64,000 bases of DNA from DAOTXN01 sp034435435 (GCA_034435435.1 DAOTXN010000058.1:1-64000), one strand, 5' to 3'; shown: positions 1-8,573, numbered from the stretch's first letter. Numbers and translations: made by a program. The notes: generated from the sequence alone by a model not told the origin.

Positions 1-875
1 CGGGGGGGGGGTGCGCCGGCCGACGCTGTGCGCGTCGGTTTGAGGACCAGGCTCAGTGCGGCCGCCAGCTCATCGGCCCGTTGGTAACGATCATCGGGGG
101 CGTAAGCCAGGGCTTTCATCACCACGTTCTCGACTTCGGCCGACAGCCTGGCGTTGAACTCGCGCAAGGGCGGCAATTCGCCCTGCACGTGTTTGAGAAT
201 CATCATGACTGGCGCTTGGCCCGCAAACGGGGGTTGCCCAGCCAGCATCTCGTACAGCACCACCCCCAGCGAATAGATATCGCTCCGGGCGTCGGTCTCA
301 ACGCCCTGGCCCTGTTCCGGCGAAATATAATCGGGCGTGCCCAGGACGCCGCTGGTGGTCAGGCCAGAGGCGTTCACGATGCGCGTGAGGCCAAAATCGG
401 TCAAGATGGCATCTCCGTCTTGTTCGGCGGTCAGCATAATGTTGGCCGGTTTGATGTCGCGATGAATGATGCCCTGGCTGTGGGCAAAATCGAGCGCGCC
501 AGCTACCCCCTGCACCACGTGGAGCACTTCTTGGTGCGGCATCAACTGATCGGCTTTTTGCAGGGCGGTCAAACGTTGTTTGAGCGACGGGCCTTCGATG
601 CACTCCATCACCAGGTAGGGTAGTCCATCCTGAGAGCCAAAGTCGTGCACCTGGATGATGTGGGGATGGCGCAGCGCGGCCACGGCGTGCGCTTCGCGCT
701 CAAAGCGAACCATGAACGTCGCGTCGGCGGCGACTTCAGGATGCAGTATCTTGATGGCGACGAAGCGTTTCAACGCGGGCTGATAGGCTTTATACACTGC
801 CGCCATGCCGCCGCGCCCCAGTTGTTCGACCAATTCGTACTTGTCGCCGATGGTTTTGCCGATTAGACCTGCCAT
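1..875 (-). CDS. Serine/threonine protein kinase, partial (C-terminus outside window)
   Basis: Bacterial Hanks-type kinase that transfers phosphate from ATP to Ser/Thr of target proteins. The N-terminus has the glycine loop GRGGMAAVY, the VAIKIL lysine, the catalytic loop HRDIKPAN, the DFG magnesium motif (TDFGLTR) and the activation-segment end GTPDYISPEQ, so the catalytic domain is complete (about residues 10-275). A proline-rich linker begins at the window edge, as in kinases with a juxtamembrane linker, a membrane helix and an extracellular sensor, but those parts are not visible. The ATG at 875 puts the start 9 residues before the kinase fold. A promoter-like sequence lies just upstream, separating it from cobU. 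The substrate cannot be predicted. Confidence 0.9.
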   Translation of the reverse strand, partial: MAGLIGKTIGDKYELVEQLGRGGMAAVYKAYQPALKRFVAIKILHPEVAADATFMVRFEREAHAVAALRHPHIIQVHDFGSQDGLPYLVMECIEGPSLKQRLTALQKADQLMPHQEVLHVVQGVAGALDFAHSQGIIHRDIKPANIMLTAEQDGDAILTDFGLTRIVNASGLTTSGVLGTPDYISPEQGQGVETDARSDIYSLGVVLYEMLAGQPPFAGQAPVMMILKHVQGELPPLREFNARLSAEVENVVMKALAYAPDDRYQRADELAAALSLVLKPTRTASAGAPPP

Positions 876-917
876 CGGAACAGACACCCCTGATTTCGTT
901 TACCAACGGTCGAAACT

Positions 918-945
918 ATTCTATCACAATCCGGCGAGTTTTCAC
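918..945 (-). promoter_or_regulatory. Possible promoter of the kinase gene
   Basis: On the minus strand a TAGAAT -10 box (918-923) follows GTGAAA (940-945) with a 16-bp spacer, in the 96-bp gap between cobU and the kinase start. The match is modest. Confidence 0.35.
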
Positions 946-971
946 AGTAGGGCGCGGTGTGGCAGGCCGCT

Positions 972-1520
972 CTACTCACTGCCTTTGAGGATCATCGGGA
1001 TGCCTGCCGCCAAAAAATAGATCTCATCCGCCCGCTGGGCCAGCGCCTGATTCGCCCGACCTACAATGTCCCGGAAAGCCCGCCCCAGCGGATAGGCCGG
1101 CGCCAGCCCCAGACCTACTTCGTTCGACACGATGATCAGGTCCGCCGTAAGCTGCTGTGCGCAAGCCGCCAGCGCCTCTACTCCGGCCATGATTTCCGCC
1201 TCCAGCTCTGGCGCAAAAACGTCATCCGCCTCGACCAGCCGGTTCGAGACTAACATCGTCAGGCAGTCTAGCAGAACGGCTCTGGCCTCTTGGGCGTGTT
1301 TCAAGATGGCCGTCGCCGCGTCTCGCGGGGCTTCCACAGTGCGCCAGGCCGCCGGCCGGCTTCGGCGGTGCATCTCGATGCGCTGTTGCATCTCCGCGTC
1401 GCCCGCTTCGGCGGTGGCGACGTAAAGCACGTGTTCTCTGCCACGCTCCTGGGCCATTCGCTGCGCAAAGGCGCTCTTGCCGCTGCGCGCCCCGCCCAAC
1501 ACGAGTATCAACCGTCCCAT
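972..1520 (-). CDS. cobU: Adenosylcobinamide kinase / adenosylcobinamide-phosphate guanylyltransferase
   Basis: CobU phosphorylates adenosylcobinamide and then activates it with GTP to adenosylcobinamide-GDP, the donor used by CobS. The 182-residue protein begins MGRLILVLGGARSGKSAF, with the P-loop GGARSGKS, and carries the conserved RIEMHRRSRP...W segment whose His is expected to take the GMP, plus the LLDCLTMLVSN Walker-B-like strand. Length matches the family. The ATG at 1520 was chosen over an upstream in-frame extension because it starts at the beta strand before the P-loop. It overlaps the end of cobC by 13 nt and is the last gene of the riboswitch-headed cobalamin operon. Confidence 0.93.
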   Translation of the reverse strand: MGRLILVLGGARSGKSAFAQRMAQERGREHVLYVATAEAGDAEMQQRIEMHRRSRPAAWRTVEAPRDAATAILKHAQEARAVLLDCLTMLVSNRLVEADDVFAPELEAEIMAGVEALAACAQQLTADLIIVSNEVGLGLAPAYPLGRAFRDIVGRANQALAQRADEIYFLAAGIPMILKGSE

Positions 1521-2131
1521 TTCAAGCCCCTCAAATGCGCCGTGTCGTTCAAAAGCGTGAGGATCGCCCCTTCTGGATACACGTACAGCTCGGAAACGGC
1601 GGCCAGGTCGAGCCGGAACTGCCAGTATCGCCGCAGGTCCAAACCAAAGGCGGTGCACAAGAGCGCCTGCAATGACCCGCCGTGCGCCGCCAGCAGCGCC
1701 GCCGCATCGCGGTGGGCTTGGACGATCTCATTCAAGGCCGCGCCCACGCGCGCCGCCAACTGCGCCAGCGTCTCGCCGCCCGGCGGCGCGACGTTCAGCG
1801 GGTCGGCCTGCCACGCCGCCAGGCCTTGTGGGTCGCGCCGCTCGATCTCGTCCAAAGTCAATCCTTCCCAGGCCCCAAAGCTCATCTCGCGCAAACGCGG
1901 CTCCAATCGCACGACCAGGCCATGCAGCTCCGCGATGGCCCCAGCCGTCTCGTGCGCTCGCTGAAGATCGCTGGCATACACAGCGGTGATTGGCTCCCGT
2001 GACAGACGGCGGCTCAACGCCGCGGCCTGTCGCCGCCCCACCGCGTTCAGAGGCGCGTCGCTTTGCCCCTGAAAGCGCCCCTCGGTGTTCCACTCGGTCC
2101 GGCCGTGGCGCACCAGAATCAGCTTGACCAT
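1508..2131 (-). CDS. cobC: Histidine phosphatase, probable alpha-ribazole-5'-phosphate phosphatase
   Basis: Histidine-phosphatase family protein of 207 residues with the LVRHGRTEWN active-site motif at its N-terminus and conserved downstream features (ASDLQRAHETA, SFGAWEGL, AAHGGSLQALL with the second catalytic His). In a cob operon, between cobS and cobU, the natural role is removal of the phosphate from alpha-ribazole phosphate made by CobT or from the final nucleotide loop. The ATG at 2131 is preferred over an in-frame TTG four codons upstream because it starts right before the RHG motif. It overlaps cobS by 13 nt. Fold is certain; substrate is inferred from neighbours, since family members are hard to tell from phosphoglycerate mutases. 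Confidence 0.87.
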   Translation of the reverse strand: MVKLILVRHGRTEWNTEGRFQGQSDAPLNAVGRRQAAALSRRLSREPITAVYASDLQRAHETAGAIAELHGLVVRLEPRLREMSFGAWEGLTLDEIERRDPQGLAAWQADPLNVAPPGGETLAQLAARVGAALNEIVQAHRDAAALLAAHGGSLQALLCTAFGLDLRRYWQFRLDLAAVSELYVYPEGAILTLLNDTAHLRGLKWDG

Positions 2132-2895
2132 TGCGTTGTCCAAAACAGCAACATCGCCAGCTCCACAATCTCGCAGATTGCGCCATACAGGTCGCCGGTC
2201 AGACCGGGCAGGCGGGCCAGGGCAAACCGGGCCACGCCCAGCATGGTCAGCCCCGCCACGGCCAGCGCGACCAACCCCTGCCAGCCGCCCGCCAGCGCAG
2301 CGGTCGCCAGCGCGAAAACCGTCGCCAGCGCAACCTGCCGCCAGGCGGTGTGGTCTTTGACGGCCTTGCCCAGCCCCTCTGGGCGGGCGTAGGGAAACGC
2401 GACCACCGCCGCCGCCATGGCCCAGCGACCCAAGGTGGGCGCCAGAATCAACGCCGCTGTCGGGCGGGACATTGCGCTCAACGCCGTGAGCTTGAGCAGC
2501 AGCAGCAACACGCCGCCCGCCAGCCCAAAGGCCCCCACCCGCTCGTCGCGCATGATGTGCAGACGCTTTTCGGGCGTCCAGCCGCCCAACAGTCCGTCGC
2601 AGCTATCCAGAAAGCCATCCAGGTGCAGCGCCCCGGTCAGCACGACCCAACTGGTCAAGACCAGCGCCGGGACCACGCCGGGCATCAAGACACGCGCCAA
2701 TCCCTCGTTCAGCCCGGCCAGAACTAACCCAAGCAGCGCGCCCACCAGCGGGTAAAACCCCACCGCTCGCCCCAGCTCCTGCGGTGTAAAGGCTCGGCGC
2801 ACGACCGGCGGGACGAGCGTGAGGAATTGGAGCGCGGCGAAAAATGGAAGGACGGAGGACGAACGACGAACGACGAAGGACGTTTCACGCTTCAC
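2119..2895 (-). CDS. cobS: Adenosylcobinamide-GDP ribazoletransferase (cobalamin synthase)
   Basis: Integral membrane enzyme joining adenosylcobinamide-GDP and alpha-ribazole to give adenosylcobalamin. The 258-residue protein shows the family signature HLDGFLDSCDGLLGG, then KRLHIMRDERVGAFG, followed by several hydrophobic helices. The start is a GTG at 2895. The first 15 or so residues are encoded by tandem 7-bp repeats and are not family sequence; CobS homology begins near LPFFAALQFLTLVP, so the exact initiation codon within the repeats is uncertain. It sits between cobT and cobC in the nucleotide-loop assembly part of the operon. Confidence 0.92.
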   Translation of the reverse strand: MKRETSFVVRRSSSVLPFFAALQFLTLVPPVVRRAFTPQELGRAVGFYPLVGALLGLVLAGLNEGLARVLMPGVVPALVLTSWVVLTGALHLDGFLDSCDGLLGGWTPEKRLHIMRDERVGAFGLAGGVLLLLLKLTALSAMSRPTAALILAPTLGRWAMAAAVVAFPYARPEGLGKAVKDHTAWRQVALATVFALATAALAGGWQGLVALAVAGLTMLGVARFALARLPGLTGDLYGAICEIVELAMLLFWTTQWSS

Positions 2896-2919
2896 GTTTC
2901 ACGCCTCACGTTTCACGCC
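2844..2919. repeat. Tandem heptamer repeat at the cobT/cobS junction
   Basis: Two back-to-back runs of 7-bp units: from 2844, ATGGAAG, GACGGAG, GACGAAC twice and GACGAAG; then from 2882 GTTTCAC alternating with GCTTCAC/GCCTCAC for five units. The repeats encode the cobT C-terminus and the cobS start region, so the gene junction is made of repeat sequence. Confidence 0.85.
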
Positions 2920-3964
2920 CCGACACCCCCGCCTCGGCAAAGGTCGCCATTTCAGACAGAATCTTGCAGGCCGCCTCGGCCAGCGCAAAGCCCAGCGCCG
3001 CGCCCGTGCCCTCGCCCAGGCGCAAATCCAGATCGAGCAGCGGTTCCAGACCCAGCCACTCTAGCATCACCCGATGGCCGCGCTCCTGAGAGCGGTGCGC
3101 TGAGATGAGATAGGGGCGCACCTGCGGCGCGAGGCCCACGGCGATCATGGCGGCGGCGGTGGAGATAAAACCGTCTACCATCACCGGACGGCGGTGGGCG
3201 GCGGCGGCCAATATCGCTCCGGCCAGCCCGCCGATCTCAAACCCGCCGACCTGGCCCAGCACATCCAGCGCGTCGGCGGGGTCGGGCCGGTTGACGGCGC
3301 TGGCCCGCTCGACGGCTGCGATTTTGCGGGCCAGCCCGGCGTCGTCCACACCGGCGCCGCGCCCCACGATCTCGGCGGCGGGGCGACCGGTCAGCGCGAC
3401 GGCGATGGCCGCCGACGGCGTGGTGTTGCCGATGCCCATGTCGCCTGTGCCTAGAATATCCAGCCCGCGCGTGATCTCGGTCTCGACTACCTCTGCCCCG
3501 GCCAGCAGGGCTTGCACGGCCTGCGCGCGGCTCATGGCCGGGCCGCGGGCGATGTTGGCCGCGCCCGGAGCGACCTTTTTGCTCACCAGGCCGGGGTGCG
3601 GCGGCAGTTCGGCCGCCACGCCCATGTCCACGATCACCACCCGCGCCCCCACGTGCCGCGCCAGCACGTTGATGGCCGCGCCGCCGCGCAGAAAGTTGCT
3701 CACCATCTGCGGCGTGACCGCTTGCGGGTAGGCGCTGACCCCTTCGGCCACCACGCCGTGGTCCCCGGCCATCGTCACGATGACCTTGTGGCGGATGGCG
3801 GGCAACGGATTTCCGGCGATCCCCGCGAGCTGCACCGACAGGCGCTCCAGCTGCCCCAGGCTGCCCGGCGGTTTGGTCAGCGTGTCCTGCCGGGCCTGGG
3901 CGGCGGCCATCGCGCCCTCATCCAATGGTCCAATGCGTTCAATCAGAGATTCAAGCCCTATCAT
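2906..3964 (-). CDS. cobT: Nicotinate-nucleotide--dimethylbenzimidazole phosphoribosyltransferase
   Basis: CobT activates the lower-ligand base (5,6-dimethylbenzimidazole or another base) with nicotinate mononucleotide to give alpha-ribazole phosphate. The 352-residue protein has the family motifs KPPGSLGQLE near the N-terminus, MAGDHGV, GTGDMGIGNTTPSAA, and LRLGEGTGAA near the C-terminus, which holds the Glu expected to be the catalytic base. Length matches the family. The last residues (SGRET) come from the heptamer repeat. The ATG at 3964 overlaps the end of the ATPase gene by 14 nt, supporting co-transcription with the transporter. Confidence 0.95.
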   Translation of the reverse strand: MIGLESLIERIGPLDEGAMAAAQARQDTLTKPPGSLGQLERLSVQLAGIAGNPLPAIRHKVIVTMAGDHGVVAEGVSAYPQAVTPQMVSNFLRGGAAINVLARHVGARVVIVDMGVAAELPPHPGLVSKKVAPGAANIARGPAMSRAQAVQALLAGAEVVETEITRGLDILGTGDMGIGNTTPSAAIAVALTGRPAAEIVGRGAGVDDAGLARKIAAVERASAVNRPDPADALDVLGQVGGFEIGGLAGAILAAAAHRRPVMVDGFISTAAAMIAVGLAPQVRPYLISAHRSQERGHRVMLEWLGLEPLLDLDLRLGEGTGAALGFALAEAACKILSEMATFAEAGVSGRET

Positions 3965-5624
3965 TCGTCCTTCGTCCTTCGTCTTTCCTCAATCCCCGCA
4001 GCGCCTGATCGAGCGTCAGCCAGCCCGTGCCGGGGAACAGCCGCGCCACCTGCGGCGCAAAGAGGGGCGACGCTCCCAACACCTGGGCCGGGCTGCCCTG
4101 GGCGATGATCTCGCCCTGACTCATGAGCAGCACCCGGTCGGCGGCTTCGGCGGCCAGCTCGACGTCGTGCGTGACTAGCAGAATGGCCGCACCCTCGTCG
4201 CGCCAGCCGCGCAGCAGGTCAATCAGCGCCCGCTTGGCGGCGTAATCCAGCCCTCGGGTCGGCTCGTCCAGCAGCAGTGCGCCGGGCCGAGTGACGGTGA
4301 TGGCCCCTAGCGCGACCCGCTGCCGCTCGCCGGCGCTCAGGTCGCGGGGGTAGGAGCGCGCTTTGTCGGCCAACCCCAGCCGGTCCAGCAAAGCCCCCGG
4401 CGCGATGGGTGGTTGCGCCTCCAGCCGATGGTTGCGCAGGGTGATGAGCAGCTCGTCCAGCACCGTGTCGGCAAAGAGCAACGCGTTAGGGTCTTGGGGC
4501 AAATAGCCCACGTACCGGCAGATCTCGGCCACTTCGTGGTCGGCCACCGTTTGCCCCGCCACTTTCAATTCGCCCCGGCGCGGGCGCAGCAAGCCCACGA
4601 TGCTCTTGAGCAGCGTCGTCTTGCCCGAACCGTTGCGTCCCATCAACGCGACGATTTCGCCCGGCCACACGTCCAGGTCCACGCCGCGCAACACGGGCTG
4701 GCCGTTATAGCCAAATTCGACCTGCCGGGCGTGGAGGTAGGGGTTGGGGATTGGTAAATTGGAGGTTGGGCGCACCTCTGCCCTCGGCGATCCCGCGCCG
4801 CTCCCCTGCTCCTCTGCGCCTCTGCTTTCCTGCCCGCTGAATTGGCGGCCTTGTTTGATGGTAAGGGGCAGCGGGTCCCAGCTCAAGGCTTTGCCCAACG
4901 CCACCAGCGGCGGGACCAGCTCCAACTGGCCCAAGACTTGGCGCGGCGGACCGGCAGCCACGAGAGAGCCGTTCGCCGATAAATAGACCAGGTGATCCAC
5001 AAAGGGCAACACGCGCTCCAGGCGATGCTCGGCCAGCACGACGGTCAGCCCCAGGTCGGCGTTCAGGCGCGTCAGGGCGTGCAGCACGTCTTCGGCCGAC
5101 TGAGGGTCGAGCTGCGAGGTCGGCTCGTCGAGCACCAGGATGCGCGGTCGCAGGGCCAGCGCCGCCGCAATGGCCACCCGCTGCTGTTCGCCGCCGGACA
5201 GATTCTCCAGGCGGCGCTCGCGCAGGGGGGCCAGGTCCATCAAGTCCAGCACTTCTTCGACCCGCACGCGCATGTCCTGGCGCGGCAGGGCAGCGTTTTC
5301 CAGAGCAAAGGCGATCTCGTCTTCGACGCGATCCATCACAAACTGGGCTTCAGGGTCCTGGAACACAAAGCCCACGTGCCAGCTCATGACCTGGGGCCCG
5401 GCTTGCACCGGGTCCAGCCCGTGCACCTTGAGGCGGCCGGTCAGCGCTCCGCCGCTAAAGTGAGGCGCTAGGCCGTTGATGCAGCGCAGCAGGGTGGATT
5501 TGCCCGCGCCCGAAGCGCCCACGACCAGCGCGAACGCGCCTTCGGGCAGGTGCAGACTCACGTCGCGCAACGCCGGACGCGGCGCGTCGGGGTAGGTGTA
5601 GCTGACGTGTTCAAAGGTGATCAT
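3951..5624 (-). CDS. ECF transporter energizing module: two fused ABC ATPase domains
   Basis: A single 557-residue polypeptide contains both ATPases that normally form the EcfA-EcfA' pair. Domain 1 (about 1-255) has Walker A GASGAGKST, a Q-loop in FVFQDPEAQFV, signature LSGGEQQRV and Walker B ILVLDEPTSQLD. Domain 2 (about 295-540) has GRNGSGKTT, YLPQDPNALLF, signature LSAGERQRV and LLLDEPTRGLD. Q-D-P after the Q-loop is typical of ECF/CbiO ATPases. The linker (about 258-290) is low complexity and partly encoded by a heptamer repeat. With the T and S genes just upstream it forms a complete ECF importer, probably for cobalamin or precursors given the riboswitch and cob genes. Confidence 0.93.
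   Translation of the reverse strand: MITFEHVSYTYPDAPRPALRDVSLHLPEGAFALVVGASGAGKSTLLRCINGLAPHFSGGALTGRLKVHGLDPVQAGPQVMSWHVGFVFQDPEAQFVMDRVEDEIAFALENAALPRQDMRVRVEEVLDLMDLAPLRERRLENLSGGEQQRVAIAAALALRPRILVLDEPTSQLDPQSAEDVLHALTRLNADLGLTVVLAEHRLERVLPFVDHLVYLSANGSLVAAGPPRQVLGQLELVPPLVALGKALSWDPLPLTIKQGRQFSGQESRGAEEQGSGAGSPRAEVRPTSNLPIPNPYLHARQVEFGYNGQPVLRGVDLDVWPGEIVALMGRNGSGKTTLLKSIVGLLRPRRGELKVAGQTVADHEVAEICRYVGYLPQDPNALLFADTVLDELLITLRNHRLEAQPPIAPGALLDRLGLADKARSYPRDLSAGERQRVALGAITVTRPGALLLDEPTRGLDYAAKRALIDLLRGWRDEGAAILLVTHDVELAAEAADRVLLMSQGEIIAQGSPAQVLGASPLFAPQVARLFPGTGWLTLDQALRGLRKDEGRRTNDRA
3963..3986. repeat. Tandem heptamer repeat (TTCGTC type)
   Basis: ATTCGTC followed by two CTTCGTC units and a partial copy, at the ATPase/cobT junction. 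It encodes the charged C-terminal tail (GRRTNDRA) of the ATPase. Confidence 0.75.
4741..4770. repeat. GGTAAATT-type 7/8-bp tandem repeat inside the ATPase gene
   Basis: Units GGGGATT, GGTAAATT and GGAGGTT lie in the coding sequence for the linker between the two ATPase domains, where they encode a Pro/Asn-rich stretch. The frame stays open. Confidence 0.65.
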
Positions 5625-6642
5625 GGGTTTCCTCTCTACTTTGCGGCGTCAAAAAGGCCGGCCCCAGCAGGCCCAACGACGCCAAGCCGACGAGCGGGGC
5701 AAAAGCCGGTAAGGTCAGCTTGGGATAGGGATAGTAAAACAGAGCTGTTCGGTCGAGTCCCGGCAGGATGAAGGCGGCGACGACCAGCCCCGCGCCCAAG
5801 ACGACGATCCAATCTCGCCCGGTCCAGGGCGTGAGGCGATAGGTGGTGTGCGGCGCGCGCCGCCCCACCACCCACAGCACGCCCGACACCAGCCCGGCGC
5901 CGCCTGACATGAGCAATAGACCCAGCATCTCGCGCCCCCAGACCAGGCGCAGCAACCCTCCCCCCAGCAAGGCCGCCAGGCCAGACGCAATGAGCAGTCG
6001 AGAGCGTACATCCTGACCGGCTTGCTCACTGCCGGCAAAGCCCCGCGCGGTCATGGCCTCGGCCAGTTGCAGGGCGCGCTCCAACCCGCTGATGAGCAGC
6101 GGCATAAACAGGGGCAGCCAATCGCGCAGCCCGCGCACGCGATGGCCGCGCACGGCCTGGGCCTCACGAATCTGCTGCCATTGGCGCAGCGTGACCGGCA
6201 CAAAGGTGACACCGATAGAGACGACCACGGCCAGCGGGTAAAAGGCGCGCGGGATGAGCCGGATCAGGTCGCGCACCGGCAGGGCCTGGACCATGGCCGT
6301 GAACGCCATCAGCATGCCCAGCAACACCCATCCGTTGAGCGCCCCAAACGTGAGCGCCTCTAGCGTCCACGGGCCGCCGATGACCGGCCAGTTGGCCGGC
6401 CAGCGCCACAGAACGGTGTCGCCAAAGTGGGCAGTGGCGGCGTTGAACAGCGCCGCCAGCGGGATCACGATCAAGGCGAAACGCAACGGTGAGACGGCCA
6501 CGAAAGAAGACCTGGCGGCGGCGGCGACGTGCACCACGGCGATGGCGAGCAACGTCAGAATCAAATGCAGCGGATTGCGCGTCGCGGACAGCGCAACCAG
6601 CGCCGCCGCCAGCCACCCGACCCAGGCCCAGGGATGGATCAT
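5611..6642 (-). CDS. ecfT: ECF transporter T component (energy-coupling transmembrane protein)
   Basis: Membrane scaffold that links the S component to the ATPases. The 343-residue protein has at least six hydrophobic segments and the two cytoplasmic coupling helices with the diagnostic Ala-Arg-Gly type motifs, seen as REAQAVRGH and AEAMTARGF, spaced as in EcfT/CbiQ proteins. A C-terminal extension with further hydrophobic segments makes it longer than typical EcfT (about 265). It shares an ATGA overlap with the S gene upstream and overlaps the ATPase gene by 14 nt, so the three are translationally coupled. Confidence 0.92.
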   Translation of the reverse strand: MIHPWAWVGWLAAALVALSATRNPLHLILTLLAIAVVHVAAAARSSFVAVSPLRFALIVIPLAALFNAATAHFGDTVLWRWPANWPVIGGPWTLEALTFGALNGWVLLGMLMAFTAMVQALPVRDLIRLIPRAFYPLAVVVSIGVTFVPVTLRQWQQIREAQAVRGHRVRGLRDWLPLFMPLLISGLERALQLAEAMTARGFAGSEQAGQDVRSRLLIASGLAALLGGGLLRLVWGREMLGLLLMSGGAGLVSGVLWVVGRRAPHTTYRLTPWTGRDWIVVLGAGLVVAAFILPGLDRTALFYYPYPKLTLPAFAPLVGLASLGLLGPAFLTPQSREETHDHL

Positions 6643-7484
6643 CGCGCCTCCTGTAGACCTGCCGGGTCTCCAAAACCCGGCAGGTCTTGATATTCAAAGG
6701 CAAAGCGGCGCTGAAAGCGGCGCAACGCGCGCAGCGCGGCTGCGCCAAAGGCCAGCGTCAACACGACGTTGCCGGCGGCGCGCATCACGTCCCACACCAG
6801 CGAGGTTGCCAGGTAAAAGGCCGCGTAACGCTTGAGGGTCTCTCCCACGCCGAGGCCCGCCTGCCAGTATTGATCGGCCGGCCCGATGGCATACGGCCAA
6901 AACCAGACGTTCATGATCGCGCCAAAAGCCAGCCCCCACACCCCGCCAAAGACGACCAGCACGAGTATTTCGGACCGGCGTCCCTGGCCGCGCACCAGGC
7001 GCACCAGCGGGCGACACGCCGTCGCTGACATGCCCATCCAGGCAGAGGTAAACATCTGATACGGCAGCCAGGGCCCGACCATACCAGTGATCAGCGCCGA
7101 GACCAGCAAAGTCAATGCGCCCATCAGGAAACCAAAGCGCCCGCCGTAAACGTAACCGGTCATCACGATGAGGAAAAAGATGGGGCTGACGCCGCCGGGA
7201 CCTGGCAGGGCCACTTCCAGGAAACGCAGCGCGCTGTTCATCGCCACCAGGATACCCAGCAGCGCCACGAATTTAGCGTTCGCCGCTGCGCCCTGCACTT
7301 CTAGCAACAGCACGACAAAGCATAGCCCCACCAACGCGGTGAGCAACAGCGGCGCGTCGGCGGCGTGGGCCTGGCCCTGGGCGGCGTCGCGCAGCGACGG
7401 AATAATGAAAGGATAAAGAAAAGAAAGCAACCCAATGGCGCTGGTCAGCCCGTATATGGCGGCGCTCAAGAGACGCTGCTTCAT
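6639..7484 (-). CDS. ECF transporter S component, probable corrinoid-binding subunit
   Basis: A 281-residue membrane protein with six or more hydrophobic segments, short polar loops and segments such as GGVSPIFFLIVMTGYVYGGRFGF and GPWLPYQMFTSAWMG, resembling S components with an ECF-like fold (CbrT-type vitamin carriers). The ATG at 7484 overlaps the stop of the DUF4430 gene (ATGA) and removes a long, hydrophilic upstream extension that is a reading-frame artefact. Placement between a riboswitch-controlled pair of extracellular proteins and the T/ATPase genes points to cobalamin or cobinamide as substrate. Substrate is inferred from context, not from residues. Confidence 0.82.
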   Translation of the reverse strand: MKQRLLSAAIYGLTSAIGLLSFLYPFIIPSLRDAAQGQAHAADAPLLLTALVGLCFVVLLLEVQGAAANAKFVALLGILVAMNSALRFLEVALPGPGGVSPIFFLIVMTGYVYGGRFGFLMGALTLLVSALITGMVGPWLPYQMFTSAWMGMSATACRPLVRLVRGQGRRSEILVLVVFGGVWGLAFGAIMNVWFWPYAIGPADQYWQAGLGVGETLKRYAAFYLATSLVWDVMRAAGNVVLTLAFGAAALRALRRFQRRFAFEYQDLPGFGDPAGLQEAR

Positions 7485-8266
7485 CGCCGTTGCCTCGACT
7501 GCACAAGGAACAAACCGCCCAGCAGAATCACGACCAACCCACCGAAAAGGTATAACGTTCCCGTATTCACCGGCGGCGGGGTCGCGTCTGTGGCTGCGAC
7601 GGCGCGGGAGACGTTTGGAGTAAACGTCGGTAGCGCCGCAGGGGTGTGTGTGGGAAGGGCCGTCGCGCCGGGTGAGGGGGTAGGGGGCATGGCGAGCAGG
7701 GCAGTGGGAGTTGGCGTAGGCGAGGGGGAGGGCGGAGTGGGCGGCGGGCCGCACAGTTGTTCAAAGGGGATCAGCGGCGGCTGCGCCCCGCTGTCCACCG
7801 CCCCCAGCCCCCAAGCCCAACCCTCGACGTCGCCCGGGTGCACCACGCGACGGCTGGCCCCCTCTACGCTGTAACGCCACTCGCCGTCACGCTGGAAAAA
7901 GTAGGTCCAATAGACGCACGGATCGCCCGGCTTGAGGGTGCACTGGCAAAAACATTTTTCGGCCGGAAAGTTACACCCCTGGTCGCCGATCTGGCAGACC
8001 GCGCCGCCGCCAAAGCCCGAGTTGTAGTCGATGATCGTCTCCAACCCGGAGGCGCGCAGCACTTGTTCACCGGTGGCCTGGCCGTCGGGACCCAGGTCGA
8101 CACACGCCGTATAGAGCGTGCCATCCCCAAACTGCACCACCAAACCGGCTTGGTGGGGGTCGTCTTGGGCCAAAGCAGCCCGCGTCGGCGTCAGCCAGAT
8201 CAAGATAGACGCAGCCAACAGGCCGCTAACTCGAAGGAATTGCCGGCGAATTGACTGCGTCTTCAT
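7481..8266 (-). CDS. Exported DUF4430 / transcobalamin beta-domain-like protein with C-terminal anchor
   Basis: A 261-residue exported protein. The N-terminus RRQFLRVSG plus a hydrophobic stretch reads as a twin-arginine signal peptide. Residues about 38-155 resemble DUF4430, the domain shared with the C-terminal half of transcobalamin/intrinsic factor: TGEQVLRASGLE, a Cys-rich insertion (CQIGDQGC, CFCQC), then YWTYFFQRDGEWRYSVEGAS and a VHPGDVEGWAWG end strand. A Pro/Thr-rich spacer follows, then a membrane helix and basic tail (QSRQRR), so it should be tethered outside the cell. It follows the toroid-fold gene and is coupled to the S component. It probably presents corrinoid to the ECF transporter. 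Confidence 0.8.
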   Translation of the reverse strand: MKTQSIRRQFLRVSGLLAASILIWLTPTRAALAQDDPHQAGLVVQFGDGTLYTACVDLGPDGQATGEQVLRASGLETIIDYNSGFGGGAVCQIGDQGCNFPAEKCFCQCTLKPGDPCVYWTYFFQRDGEWRYSVEGASRRVVHPGDVEGWAWGLGAVDSGAQPPLIPFEQLCGPPPTPPSPSPTPTPTALLAMPPTPSPGATALPTHTPAALPTFTPNVSRAVAATDATPPPVNTGTLYLFGGLVVILLGGLFLVQSRQRR

Positions 8267-8573
8267 CTTTCATACCCCTCGTTGTTCTTCACCCAGCACT
8301 ATCTTCAGGATTTACACGATTTTTATCAAGCCACAATCCTGTAGCTAGCTCCACATTTAATCGTGGTCGCCGAGGGCAAGCTCCAAATGTAGGGCAGGTT
8401 TCTATACCTGCCCCCCCAGATGGCGGGTAAGAAACCCGCCCTACGGTTGCCGCCTGGAACTGGCGGACGTGCGTTACACTGGGGCGCTCCCCAGATGGCG
8501 GGTAAGAAACCCGCCCTACGGTTGCACCACGATTAAGTGGGGTCCTACCATCCTGTACATCCTGTCAATCTTG
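8267..8573. other. 307-bp intergenic spacer inside the cobalamin operon
   Basis: No gene is seen. The spacer holds the inverted-repeat element at 8343-8550 and AT-rich flanks. The DUF4430 gene starts at 8266 without an obvious new promoter, so the spacer is probably transcribed through and folded. Confidence 0.6.
8343..8550. repeat. MITE/REP-like palindromic element with two internal hairpin copies
   Basis: The ends are inverted repeats (8351-8367 reads CCACATTTAATCGTGGT and 8526-8542 is its near reverse complement). Inside are two 35-bp direct copies (8416-8450 and 8491-8525), each with a perfect GGCGGGT/ACCCGCC hairpin with a 5-nt loop, and a third hairpin GGGCAGGT/ACCTGCCC at 8392-8415. 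It contains no ORF of note, so it resembles a non-autonomous mobile or REP-type element. Confidence 0.65.

Noticed and set aside
81..623. Plus-strand open frame over the kinase gene
   Set aside because: The minus strand encodes a clear Ser/Thr kinase with all catalytic motifs.
7485..7754. Long N-terminus of the ECF S component
   Set aside because: It is hydrophilic, Arg/His/Pro-rich and lies over the DUF4430 gene; the ATG at 7484 overlaps that gene's stop and starts directly at the first membrane helix.
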